Origin: Xiphophorus maculatus
Lineage: Eukaryota > Chordata > Actinopteri > Cyprinodontiformes > Poeciliidae
DNA length: 64,000 nt
Reading direction: 5' to 3'
NCBI RefSeq assembly: GCF_002775205.1
Contig: NC_036460.1
Coordinates: 15,528,402 to 15,592,401, forward strand
The notes under the pieces were generated by a model. That model did not search any database and had not been told where the DNA came from. It worked only from the letters and a program-made list of their open reading frames with translations. Both the position numbers and the translations under genes were made by a program. Positions 11,838 to 38,765 of the stretch are shown here, one piece after another. Numbering within the stretch: the first letter of the stretch is position 1; every line of letters starts with the position of its first letter.

Positions 11838-14800
11838 ATGTTGCTGCCTTCTGACGTCGCTCGGCTTGTTTTGGGTAAGCCGGACTTAACAAAGCTACAG
11901 CTGCTTGTAGCTTTAGCTGGTAGCCATAACGAAGTGAGAACGGCGCAGATTTATTGTGCCACAGTGCTAACTTTTTAATACCTGTCTTTTCTTCTTTTTT
12001 GCTTTGTGCAGGGTACCTCCAGGAAGAGGGGCTGTCAGCTACAAGCCAAGCCTTCATCCATGAGAGTCCAAACCTGAAGGAGTATGCCGAGCACACTACA
12101 GGAGACGGGGTGATCCCTGCCTGTGTTTTTGTGAGTCCAAAGGCTGTCCACACATGTTCCTGTCTTTAATTGTTAAGGTTGCCATGCAAGGATATTAACA
12201 AACTCTTCCCTCACGCATGCACAGTCTGTCTTTGGGAAGGGCTTGACAGCCATCTTGAATGAGTATGTGGCTGCGAAAGCAAAAGGTAAAAGTGACTTTC
12301 ATGTTTTGCAATATGTTTATATGTGTTCACTTTAAGCAGATTGTAACAACTGTGTTGTAATTTTCTAAAAGACTCTGGACATGAAGTCCCTCTTGTGATG
12401 ACGTCTTTGTGGAAAAAGCTGGATTTCACCCTCAACCAAATCAAGTAATATTTGACTACTTTCAACATTTAAGTCTGTTCATGTTTTGAGATTAACTATT
12501 GTTGATCTGATATTTATAAATTATTTTCCAGATCATTGCAGAATTCCCCCGCTATATCTGCAAGTCAGAGGAGTAAGTGCTTTCTAATTGCTGTTAGATC
12601 AAATATTTTATCATTAAATAATACGGAACAGATACGCATCAGTTGCTGATAAAGAAACATAAATGTGTCAAATTTCCTTATAATACCAGTTTTTAAGAAA
12701 TGAAAATTTGATATGTGCTGAAATCAAGCTAATGGATTAGGGGGGGGGAAGTTTAATTACAATTATTTTGCTCAACATTGATTGTTGGTCATTTATTAAG
12801 TTTGGAGAAATATTGTGTTTGTTTCAGTTAAAGAGCAAAATAAGTATGTGCATTCCCTTTGAACTGCATAATTATTTTAAGAAAAATCCTTCTTCTGTTA
12901 TTAAGTTGAGTTTTTTTTAATGCTTTACCTTTTTTAAAATACAAAATTAAAATAAAATACATAATTGATTAATTACACAAAGGATAACTTTATAAATATT
13001 ATTCTCATTTTTTGGACTTGTACATTTAAAAGGTGATGTGTTTTTACATTTGTACGTAGTGTGTAAATCGTATGTTTCCCAAAAGCATATCAGTGATCTA
13101 ATAGCATGCACTGACCAAAGAGTCGTGTAGTGGTTTTCCTGCAATGTACCTGTAAATACTGCATTAAGTGTACGATCCAGAATTTTACCAGTCTCTGTCT
13201 GTTGCAGTACGTTCACGCGTCGGGGTGGCAAACATGGCGAGGCAGCGGGTCCTGACAGTGGCGTCTCCAAGCGGTGTGGTCTGCTCCTCCGTTTCTGAAA
13301 GCAGCTCCTTCATCAGCCCCGCCCACACCACCCACAGCATGCTAGGTCACTCCACTCCTGTTAGCTTCACCAACCCTCAGATCAGACCCACAGTCAGCAG
13401 CGGGGCGCAGCAGCCGGTCCACGATGGGAGCCGATTACTCAATACACCCCGTCAGTATTGTGGTGGATTTGTTTGGATGAGTTTAATATTGTGCATTTTG
13501 ACTTGGAAAACCCTTTGTCAGTTTGGGTCAAACTCCGTTAGCTTCTGTTTTTGCTATTAAATCAGTCGCTGTATTTGAACATTGTACCTTGTTGTTGTAT
13601 TTCACAGGAGATTCTCCTGTACAAGTTATCGTTTCAGAGCACCGCCTCACTTCAGGCCCAGTTTCTCCTGGTCGAAGGAAATGGTAAGGATGGGAAAGAA
13701 CAACTACATAATGGAGTTGTATAAATACCTATTTAATATCATAAAGACTTACTTTTAACTTACACCAAGATCAGAAGTTGTTTCTTCTCACTCTCTCTCC
13801 CTCTGGAATGCAAATAAGGGAATTACAAAAAATATTTTTTTTTTTCCACAACTGATAATTAAAACAAACTTTGATAAAAAAATAAAAAAGTGTAGGTTTA
13901 AGGATGTGTTACTGGACCAGGGCTGGATACTAGTCCCACATTAACACACTGATTACTAATCGCAGGTCATCATTATTTATTTTCATCAATATTGTCACAC
14001 ATGACATATTTCCTAATATTATGCCGTCCCAGTTTGTTGCTAGATAAAGATAACAGATGATCTGTTAATATGTTTGTCCACGTATCTTTTTGTGTCCTTC
14101 ACTACAACCCATCTTCTGCATTCAGGGACACGCCCAGGAAGAGAAGTGGTCTGACCGGGTCAGGTGGTCCCAGCAAATCTGCCATAACTGCCACTAACGT
14201 AACTGCAGACGCCCAGCCTGAGGAGGTCGTCAAGGAGAATTTTCCAGTGAGTTTACGTTTAGAGGCTTGTTTTTTTTTTACAAAGAAATAGTTAAAAACT
14301 GTAAATAATAGTATGGAGTGGGAAAAATATTAGTTTTTTCAGACTTTTGTTCCATTGTCTAAATGTTTTTCTCCCTCTCTCTAGCTATCTCTCTCTTTGT
14401 TTCTCTTTTCTTTTTTTCTGTGACATATTATATAAAATATTGATACATGTTGCATATTTTCCCTGTGCATGAAAGCCCCAGTTGAAACATCACACGTTGA
14501 GCTCTTCCTAAAGGTGTCTAACTTTTAAAACATTAAAATCTTCACAGCAACTCGTGATACAAAATGCACGTGACAAGATTTTGGGGGACAGGGCACTGCA
14601 AGAAAAACTTGCTGAAAACATCAACAAAATCCTTGCCAGGTATGATGAGAATCTGTTTTCAATATTTTGACAAAGCTGATGGTGACAAAAATACCTATCA
14701 AACAGGCTTAAAATAATATTTCTGTACTAAACATGTTTTTTGTTCCTGATGCCAGTGATGCAGTACCACAAACATCCAAAGCTTCTTCAAGTGCAGTGGA

Positions 14801-17800
14801 GCCAGACCAGTCTATAGATGAGATTCTAGGACTAGAGGTACTAAAACATCTAACAGAGCTCTATTTGTTCCTATAAATGCTCCTAAATTCACACCGTCTT
14901 CCTTAATTTTATGCGCATTATTATTATCAGGGAGAAATCCATATGAGCGATGATGCCATCCATGACATTTTGGAGCAAACTGAATCCGACCCGGCTTTCC
15001 AGGCCCTCTTTGACCTTTTTGATTACCGTAACTATCCGCTACGTTATTGTTTTTAAGTTGTATCACAATCAAAGTTTCTAAATGGATATGAAAGTCGTAT
15101 TGAGAATTCTTTTGTAATTTTGCAGATAAAACGAAAAATGCTGATGGAGATGCAGGGGATGGCAGCAATGCTTGTATTTCTGAAGAGAATGAGACGGCTG
15201 GACTCCCACCTTCTGTCCAGGTCCTCCAAAGTAGCGATCCAGGTATTCAGTCTCTTTCAGCACAGGTCAATATAGATGTGAGTGGGTGGTAAACCTTTCA
15301 GAACTTTATTATCATCATTTATCCTTAGTTATAGCTCTTCTCCAAAGTAGAATCTGATGTCAAGACTATTTTTCCTCTTTTGAAACTATTTTATTCCTGG
15401 CTTTTACTGATCTGTCTAGTGCACAATTACAAGAACATGGACAATCGGTCAGGTTTGGTTTGTTTTATTTTTCAGGTCCTGCCCAAAGTGACGAAAATAC
15501 TTTAGATGCAACATCAGGAGCGCTGAAGGCAAGAGCTGGGCAGGAGCGTAAAACCAGAAAATCCCCTGCATCCACCTTGTTAAGAAAAACCGTTTTGGAC
15601 TCAAATGGCAGAACATCTAGAATTGAGAACAGCTCAGCCAGACTGTTAGTCAGCTACTCACCTGCTGCTGGGAACTCCATTAGGAAAGAAAACCCATCAA
15701 CGAATAGTGGACCACAAATGGAAAGTGATGAGCCTCTAAACACGCCGCCCCCACCTGTGGACAGTTTGTCCACCCCAGTGACACTCTCAAATTCAGGATC
15801 TTTATCGAGAGACCCAGCTCTGGTCACTGAGGAGAGACCAGCCTCAACCGTTGACGGAAACCCTGAGCATCCACAGGCAACAGGACTAAACAAGCCAGCT
15901 GATGGAGTTGATGGAGCAGCTGCCGATGATCAGTGTGAGCTCCAGGTCAACAACACCTCTCCCAGCCAGCCTGATGTGTGTGTTTCTTCTGGAGACAGTC
16001 TAGCGGTGCCTCATGGCTCTGTGCCATCTTCTTCTTCATCATCTGTTTCTGCAGCTGCTCCAGTTACAGCTGCTTCCACTCCTGTTTCTGCCTCGTCTGC
16101 ATCCTCTTCCTCTTGTGCTCCAGTTACCCCAACACCAAGTCCTCCTCTTCCTCTGGCCACCATCCCTGCTCTTCCCCCACTCAAGCCAGGAGAACCCAGC
16201 AACATTTTGTCTTTGGAGATTATCGTCAGCGATAACCAGGATGGAGATTCTTCCAGAGACGTGGCCTTAAATCAGGCGGTTTCAAGTATTTCCGGAGACA
16301 AGATACCCACCATCTACCTTTCCTCACCAGCAAAATCACCTGCATGTCCTGCTACTCCAAAGGCCAACTTTGATGAAGCCGCGCAGGCGGTGAGCAGCTT
16401 ACAACGGTCAGAGGGGTATGGTAGTCCTTTCGTCAGTAAACCTGGAGGAGTGTACACGTCTCCAGTCAATGCAGCTTCGCAGGCTCAACAGAGATACGTG
16501 TTTCAACCCGCTGTGGACCCCCCACCCACCCCAGCCAGCTATTTCTTGGTGGTCCCAACTCCAGACGTTCAGGCCAGACCGGTGCTGCTTCCAGCTGGAG
16601 TCCCAAACGGACAACCCTTACCCACCAACCAGTATGGAGTCACTACACCGAGATACTCCACAGGTACAGCAGGAAATACAATGTGTCTACATGTGCTGCT
16701 TACTGTAATCAGGAAGCAGCACAGTATTTTTTACTGTGTGAGTCTGTGAACTTTAGTCTTTTTAAAGCATTCATTGTTTTGCCGTATAAGTTATTGACAG
16801 AACCAACAGCTAACGGCACATTAATTCAAAAACCAAACAGAACAATTTCATCACTTTTTGGACGTAGGAACCTCTCAGACCAATGTTTTAAACCAGACTA
16901 TGTTCTATTTTCTTTCTTGGTTTGTTACGCCCCCCAAGGTCTAGGGGTTCAGGGGCGGTAACATAAAAATGTGTCCAGAGGAAAAGTGGAATGAAAAAAT
17001 GATTTATTTCAAAAGATGGTTTTCACAGAACCAAAACACAATACAACTTAACCCAATTAAACAAAAGTAAAGGACCAACAAATTCAGAAATCACTGAGTG
17101 CAAATTAAATAACAAGATGTTCAAACACGTCCGTCTAAAGAAACTCAAAACAACCCAAAAGAAAGGACAAAAGGGAGCACCAAAACTTCCCAAACACAAG
17201 CCTCTAGCTTGTTCAAGATTTATCTAAAGCAGATTCACCACTTAGCAAAAGAAGCAAGAACAAAATTGTTCAAACTGTCCGGAAACAGTCACCAAACACA
17301 TGTGTGTGTTTGGTGGGGGTCAGCTTTACACAACCTCTTCCTGCTAGCTGCCCCACTGGAGGAATGAATTCAGATGTCTTTTATATGGTTGAGGTGGGCC
17401 TCATCAATGTCTGATTGGCTTTGCTGATCCAATGGGGTGGCTGCTCTTCTGCAGGCTCTAGGCAGCCAATCAGAAAGGTGTACCCGCACAGCTGATCCTG
17501 CACAGCCTCAAGAGGCCAGGGGCCGTAACATGGTTAGATCCTAAAGCATTGACTGTCAAATTTCTGTTAACGTTTTCAAATAAGGTATAATTAATCACAA
17601 ACTGTGATTTAAGTAACCTGTACTTGGTGTATCAGAATAATCCAGTCCTAGATTTTTAAATGTGACTTCAGTGGCTTAGATACCAGCACATTAGTGAACA
17701 TAGCTTTTTACTACACCACATAGTCTAGGCTAACATGCCAATTTTATTTGTTTAAAAAAAACAGATCTTAAAACTGCATGAAGTCAAACTTTTTGTACTC

Positions 17801-20800
17801 AAATTTGCAGCAACATCAAAATTTGAGTTTTATAATGGGAAACTAGCAGGAATTCTGAAGGGAAAATAATGTGTAGCAACATTTCCGATCTAAAAAGCCG
17901 TTCTTGTCCCTGCTGCTACAAAATAAAATTGGTTTTGAGCTGCAAAATTGTCAAGAAACTTAAAATAAGAAAATATTCATAAAAACCTTCTTTATAAAAT
18001 GTACAGATTTTTTCAACTTTCACAATGAAAGAATGAAAACATTTCCTGGAACAGAAAATAATGAAATGATAATAGAAAATTTACATATAGGGATGCACCT
18101 CTGAGTTCTTTATCATTATTGGCTTGAGTTTTTAAAAGAGCTTAAAGCACCACAGGTTGCAGACTCCCCATGTAGCTCATTACTTTAATCTTTGTTTTCT
18201 TGCTGTAGTTAAAACCCTGAATCCGTTTGCTTTCTTTGCAGGACCAGCACTTATATTACCATCACCTGTAAAGCCCGTTGTGCTTCCTGTCTCTGTTTTG
18301 GGGCAGAATACGATGGGAAGTATCCAAGTGGTTTCCAATCAGGTAACACAACTTTATTTTTACCATGTCATCAGGGGATTTAAAAAAAAAATAATAATAA
18401 CTTTAATATTCTGGTTATTCTTATATATTTACAGATAGTTGATGTAACAACCCCAAAACCTACAGAGACAAGAGAAAAACTAAAACCAAAGCCCACGACT
18501 ATCGAACCTAAACAGTCTACAAAATCAGGTAATGTACAGCTATAAGTTTCTGGAAGAATGCCTCCAGCTTTAATGTTTCACTGTCTTTAATCTCTAATAT
18601 GTTGTTCTTATCTCAGTTGCAGGATGTGTGAAAAATGTGTCTGCTGCTGCTGTTCAGCCTAAACCTTCAGGCCAGAAGGATGCAGCTAAAGGATCCAGTG
18701 GATCCAGTCATCGGAGGATTTTACGTTTTGACTCCTCCTTATCAGAGGTTCGATCCCAAACTACCAGAACAGCTGGGACTCCAACAAATTCTGCTTCAAA
18801 CACATCACAACATACCCGTTCGATAGAGAGCGATAATAGACCAGCAGGCGGTCGAACAAAACCGGCTATCTTAGGTAGCAGCAAACCTAAGAGGAGAGTG
18901 GAGACTGTTAGATGTTCGGCAGATTCCAAAGGAGGAGCAAACTTGCTAAAAGAAACGGTTTCTTTACAAACGCAGCAGAAAGACTCTGTCAAAAAGACGC
19001 CTCGCAAACAGATGCATGTAATTCATGACCAAGAGTCTCAAAATCCAAGAACAGACAACGAAGCTGAGAAGTCTCAGTCACGGGAGGCGTCCGTTGATGG
19101 ATTACACAGACCTCATGATGATTTATCAAAAGCTAAAGATGCTTGCAGTTCCAGGTCGCTGTCGTCCGATTCTTCATTCAGATCAGAAAGCAGGAAGGAC
19201 AACGAGGAGAGCAGCAGGAAGGAAGCTGGAGAGAAGGCTTCTTTGAAATCACGTGAGGGACGAATGGAGAAGAGGACTTCCTCTCAGGAGAATCCAAACG
19301 TCAGAGCGAACAAGGAGAATGAAATGAAAGGAGGCTCACAAGACAAACAGCAGTCATCAACACCTTCATCCTCAGCATCAAGAGACTTCAGTCCTCCAGC
19401 TGCCCCACAGGCCAAGTCGACAAAGGCTGCTTCAAAAACTGGCTCTCTGGCCAAGCAGGCCGCTGAAATGCTGCAAGGCCTCAGCTCTCCTCCTCCTCCA
19501 GTCAGAAAAGCTGTAGTTAGCAGTTCAGACCATATGCTTTCTGGGTCCGACCATATCAGTGAGGCGACTGCTGATTGTCAGAGGACTCCTTCCCGTCAGA
19601 AAAACGCTAAAAACGCAGAGGGGACTCCGAAGCAGCTGTTGCCTCCCAACACCCCTGATGTGCCGACCTGCAGCCCTGCCAGCGAAGCTGGGAGTGAAAA
19701 CAGCATTAACATGGCTGCACACACCCTCATGATTCTTTCTCGTGCCGCCATCGCCAGGACGGGCACGCCATTAAAAGACAGCCTGCGCCAGGAGGAGGTT
19801 GGAGAAAAATCACCATCAAGCTCAAAGAGTAAAAAACGCAAGCAGTCTCCAGTCAGAGAGAGTCCGTCCGCCAAGAGAGAGCGGAAACGATCTCCCAGCA
19901 TCAAGAAAGACAAAGTCAGTAAAATTTCTTTCTATTGACATTTATTACAACTACATTTGAGATGTATCTGACTTCATAAGATGTTTAAATGTATACTCAG
20001 CAATTTATCTTTTATGTGACAGACCAATAAAATGTAGCGTATAACAAGGTAAAGGATTCAAGGCATCCATAATTTGTGGAAACAAAAAAAGTGTAATTTT
20101 CATTATCAGTATTTTCTGATAATCTTTTGAGGGTTGCCTTCACAGATTTGCACATTTGAACACTGACATTTTTTGCCCATTCTTTGTAAAATAACTGTAA
20201 GCCCTAACCCTATCCCTACCCTATGTGAAAAATAATTTTCGAGTCTAGGTCTGGTCTTTGACTAGGCTAAATGCTGTTCCGTGAACCAGAATAGCTCTAA
20301 ATAAGCTTTAGGAGCTGACATTCTGGCTCAACATGCCTGAAAGAAGAAATGAGACGTTCATGCAGAGTTAGGTAACAAGCTGAACAGGTAATTCAGCCTT
20401 TTAAGTGAGTTGTGTCTGAGCAAGAGCACCAATAAACCCTGCAGCACACTGAGCCTCGACAACTTTAGTTTGACACCCCGACCTAAACCATTCCATTGTA
20501 GGTATGATTGTATCTTTAGCATGCTCCTCAGGGTTTTACTTATTCAAACTAAATTGAAAAACTGACATGTTTGATATACTTTACACTTATCTGCTACTTT
20601 GTGCGGGTTGGTCACATTTACAAGTTTGGTTGTAAATGCCTATATATTCTTCCTAGCTCCTCCTCAAATAGTTTTTCCTCTTCTTGAGTCACTATGTGCT
20701 GTGTGTTGACTAGTTGACAGGACAACAAAATCAGTTTCTCAAAAAGGTTTTATTTTCCTATATTTTGTCATGCCATTCTTATTTTATTTTTCTTTACATT

Positions 20801-20989
20801 ATTCTCATCCTCATCCAGCCTTTTTATCCTCTACCACCCAGCTCCCAGAAGAGTATAATATTTTGTGTGTAACCAACCCTGATGTCTTTTTCTATGTTTA
20901 CTTTTCAGGAAAGAAAGAAACTTATTGACTGTTTCCCCCACGATTTGGATGTGGACAAGTTCCTTTCCTCTCTTCATTATGATGAATGA
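11838..20989 (+). CDS. npat: NPAT, histone-locus transcription coactivator
   Basis: NPAT is the cyclin E/CDK2 substrate that drives replication-dependent histone transcription in histone locus bodies. Seventeen coding exons: 11838-11874, 12012-12130, 12225-12285, 12372-12444, 12532-12572, 13208-13450, 13608-13683, 14126-14246, 14548-14639, 14756-14837, 14931-15027, 15126-15242, 15476-16663, 18242-18342, 18435-18528, 18617-19914 and 20909-20989. Phases agree, giving about 1306 aa (human about 1427). The N terminus MLLPSDVARLVLGYLQEE is a LisH motif. The conserved block DILEQTESDPAFQALFDLFD lies in the exon at 14931. Two long Ser/Pro/Thr-rich exons (1188 and 1298 nt) carry many SP/TP sites, likely CDK targets. 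The last exon ends in SSLHYDE-stop, the conserved acidic tail. It is divergent from atm and tandem with vmp1. The start is fixed by the LisH match. Identification is secure; only exon 5/6 residues differ noticeably from mammals. Confidence 0.94.
16923..17530 (-). mobile_element. Solo LTR (Ty3/Gypsy- or ERV-like) in npat intron 13
   Basis: A 608-bp insertion begins TGTTACG and ends CGTAACA, the TG...CA form of an LTR. It is flanked by an exact 5-bp target duplication TGGTT (16918-16922 and 17531-17535). Read on the minus strand it has CCAAT-type boxes, a TATA box (17379-17385 region), and a poly(A) signal (complement of 17003-17008) near the far end, the expected U3-R-U5 order. An 11-bp stem (17290-17300 with 17305-17315) lies in the presumed R region. 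No internal retroelement genes accompany it, so it is a solo LTR left by recombination. The superfamily is not certain; a 5-bp duplication fits Gypsy best. Confidence 0.8.
20005..20525 (-). mobile_element. Decayed Tc1-like transposon fragment in npat intron 16
   Basis: The segment resembles the antisense of a very common teleost Tc1/mariner-like family: a terminal part with GTGACAGACCAATAAA, then short stretches corresponding to the reverse of the transposase region (around 20145-20190 and 20235-20265) and a final CCATTCCATTGTAGG near 20490. It is heavily mutated and interrupted by about 200 bp of unrelated sequence. No reading frame survives. The family assignment is from recalled sequence similarity and was not aligned. 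Confidence 0.55.
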
Positions 20990-21575
20990 AAGTGGACACA
21001 TAACGGAGGAGGATGAATATATCACTACCAACTTGGACGACTGTCCAGGAACAGAACAAGCCATCTGCTGAACCAGTGTTTGTGGTTCCTACAGCTCTTA
21101 ATGCCTTTAGACTTTAAAGCAGCAGCTGTTGCGAAACTTTGATTTTACTGTAGGTGATTTAAAGTCAAATCTAATTTTATGCAACATTAAGGTAACCATT
21201 GCACTTTTTGTTTGTTTTAATCATCAACACCTTTTTCCAGTTACAGTTCAATTTTGGAGGCCATCTTGACAGTTGATACTTTTTGTTATTGAATAACTCA
21301 AAACATTGCTTTGGTCAATATTTGACTTTTTATTTGGTAGATCTGATTAGTAGCCTACTGAGTGACAAGTTTGTTTGTCAAAATACATTTTGAAAAATGT
21401 GTGTATCGGTAATTTAAAATTTTGAATTGTGTTTCATTTGATTTTGTTTTCTGAAAAGTCTAGTTAGCGGATAAAAATTAAGACAGATATAGGCTACATA
21501 TGAAATTTACATTTTTACTGTATACTTTTGTACAGTAATCTTGTCTGTGAAATGAGACGCAGTTTCATCTGTCTG

Positions 21576-21581
21576 AATAAA
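21576..21581 (+). terminator. npat: npat poly(A) signal
   Basis: AATAAA lies 587 nt after the npat stop codon, inside an AT-rich 3' UTR. It is the first canonical hexamer after the stop in a plausible 3'-end context, so the npat 3' UTR is probably 20990 to about 21600. Cleavage was not observed. Confidence 0.6.
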
Positions 21582-21599
21582 ATGTTAGAAGTATTGGAA

Positions 21600-22677
21600 G
21601 GAGGCTGATTTGAAACACCACTGCGGGGACTGTGTTGGTCTGTCATAAATTACATTATGCCGTTATAATGTAACAAAGGTGAAAAGCCCATTAGAAATTT
21701 GTAGCTGGACTTTATTTTATTTGTGTGTATGTATATGTATATACATATATAATTTATATATTACTTGCACTAAGCAAGTAGGGGCACACGCCAGTTATAA
21801 GTTACACGAAGCTTTGCGTTGCCATGGTTACACTTTCCAACTGTAAATTTGTCAGCTTCTTATTGGACAGCAACACGCTTATAACGGAAACACTTCTATC
21901 ATTTACTTTGTAATATTTGCAGTTTCAAGCAAAATTGTCCCACCTGACAAATCAAAGATCTTAAAATCAAAAGACAAACGGATTCTTCGTTTTTGATAAT
22001 ATTCATTATTTAACTGGTTGAGAATCAATATAGTTTAGCTTTTATTTTGACACGTCTACGTTTTATGTGTCCGGGTGAAGAAGACAGGAAAGAGGTACGG
22101 TGGTACTGATTTATTTAACCAAAATTAATCGGTTATCACCTTTTTTTCTTTTGCTTTCTTATTATTTTGGTGTAGTATAAGTTTATATATTAATCTACAA
22201 ACAAGGTGAGTAGTAATTAATGTTAGAGCTCGCATTTAAATGTAAAGGCTTCCGGTGTGCCTGTTGGCTAGCCGGTTAGCATGTGGACGGTTGTGGAATC
22301 AGCGCATTTGACTTCGTATCCTGTTACAGACTGACCTACAAAGAGTCATTTCTTCCACTTGGCTTTATTCGTTATTTTTGTAAGTCTATTGGTAATATTT
22401 TTCCCGTCTGTCTTTATTTATGTGGCTTCTCTCTTTATCTTTTTCGCCAGGAAGAGAAACGTGAGCTACCCGGCTTGATATTTTGACAGGTTATTGCTCA
22501 AGAGCCGCAAATAATGATGTTATTCCTCCACGTAGTCCCGTGACAAACTATTCCTTTTTACTCCTTGGACTGTAGGAAGCAATTGGACACAAAGAGCCCG
22601 GATGAATGTAAAACTAACAGCTTTTTGTTCGTCTTTTTCTTTGTAGACTGCCTAAACAGCTAGAAACGGTGATAGTG
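21600..22677 (+). promoter_or_regulatory. vmp1: npat-vmp1 intergenic region, vmp1 promoter and leader
   Basis: This 1.1 kb separates tandem npat and vmp1. It contains a full RFX X-box match at 21818-21831 (GTTGCCATGGTTAC, i.e. GTAACC-AT-GGCAAC on the other strand) and an inverted CCAAT box (TTATTGG, about 21861). A good donor ACAAG|GTGAGT at 22205 could end the noncoding first exon. The acceptor TTGTAG before 22647 begins the exon with the vmp1 ATG. The TSS is inferred to lie between the X-box and 22205. Confidence 0.5.
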
Positions 22678-37361
<14,684 letters not shown>

Positions 37362-38765
37362 TGGCGAAGCAAAGCGCCTCATGCATCCAAGTGACTGTGT
37401 TTCTGCAGCTGCTGCTCACAACTTACCAACAAACCTCACCCATCTTCATTGCTCAGAGGCCGGAGGCATTAAGATGAAAAAGAAACGGGCATTTAATGCT
37501 TGTGTGTGTGAGAGTCTGCGCACGTGCTATCAAGGATGTATGTGCTGTGTTTTGTTTCTGTCGAGTTTTATAGTTCTTCTCATCTCACTCTGCGTGAGTG
37601 TAGCGTGACTGACTCCTGCTAGCGGTCTTAAGATGTTACTTTAACGTTAAATTAATCCATTCATTAACCTCAGAAGTAAAGCGGTGATTTGATGGTAGCT
37701 GCTATGCTGAGGGCAGCGCCCATCAGATGCTATGCCTTATGCAAGTTGGGGATGCCTGAATTCCCTTGAATATAGCTCTTGACTTAAGGACTTGATTTTT
37801 ATTTAATTATGTAACGTGTGTGGATGGGAGTTGATTTTATTTTTGCGATGTGCTGCCAAGACAACTGCAAATGGATAATGTTTCTTTTCAGTTTTTTCAG
37901 GGTTTTCATAGTAAATATTCAGACATATTTTTCCTTTTTTTTATTTCTTGTACTGTCAGTTGAAAGTGATTGGGAGGGTTAAAAAAAAAGCAATATCAAC
38001 TTATACAGTGGGGTATGTATGGTTTGCACATTGTGTACATATGTTTTTTGACTGTATGATCAGATGTGTTTCTATTCCAGTTGTTGCTGTGAACAAGAAC
38101 CAAAATACTAAAAGAAACGTAAGGCAGTAACATTGTAATCTCAGCAAATGGTCCCATTTCTATTCTGTACATTTAGGTCAGATCATACATAAAATGTGGA
38201 ATTGACATTTTTTTTAGTCTGAGTCTTATTTTTTTTTATGTATTCTCTCCTAAGTGTTCATCCTCAAAAACTGCACTATTCCTGTCATAATTTTAATGTA
38301 TAATTTTCTCAAAGAACTGAGCATCTTCAAGGTAAGTAGCCAGATCAAATTTAAGTAATATGACTGGAACATTTCCTTAATACTGTCAGCCTGACTGGGC
38401 TCTTGGTACTAATTAATCCAATAAATAACCTTCAATTAATGCCAGCTAAGATGTTTCTGACTCTTGATGCATGAAATCAGTTATTTTCTTTTAAGACACT
38501 CTGTAACTATCCCCCCTTTACCCAAACTACTCTCCCACCCCGTCAGCTAGCTTATCAGACTGGTGTTGGCGGTTACATTTCCATGGCAACAGCGGTCTGT
38601 AAGCTGGCTGAAGCAGTGGGCCTTTCAGCCGCTCAACCTATGTTGAGATGACGCATCCACTTGTTGGATGTGAGGTGACCTGCCTGTCACATTGTTGCTC
38701 TGCTCTCATGTCTGCCCAGTTCTACTGTGTAAAAATCGAATAAAGTGAGTTACCAAAGATCCTGA
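37362..38765 (+). other. vmp1: vmp1 3' UTR / pri-mir-21 body
   Basis: The region after the vmp1 stop contains the mir-21 hairpin and two canonical poly(A) signals: AATAAA at 38420-38425 before the hairpin and AATAAA at 38739-38744 after it. Short vmp1 mRNAs probably end at the first or an upstream variant, while pri-mir-21 or readthrough transcripts use the second. No further coding sequence is present. Confidence 0.55.
38544..38610 (+). ncRNA. mir21: microRNA precursor mir-21
   Basis: The 23-nt mature miR-21-5p is at 38548-38570, starting TAGCTTATCAGACTG; its tail has the fish form with GGTGTTGGC. The opposite arm (38587-38610, starting CAACAGCGGTCTG) pairs with 38544-38568 almost perfectly, with one bulge and a few mismatches, leaving an 18-nt loop. 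Location 1.2 kb past the vmp1 stop is the conserved vertebrate position. Human miR-21 is induced by AP-1 and STAT3 and represses PTEN, PDCD4 and others; in fish it acts in heart-valve and injury responses. Confidence 0.97.

Noticed and set aside
15460-16749. 429-codon ORF as a single-exon gene
   Set aside because: It is the npat exon 15476-16663 with intron read-through on each side.
18628-19938. 436-codon ORF as an independent gene
   Set aside because: It is the long npat exon 18617-19914; the donor GTCAGT lies before the ORF stop.
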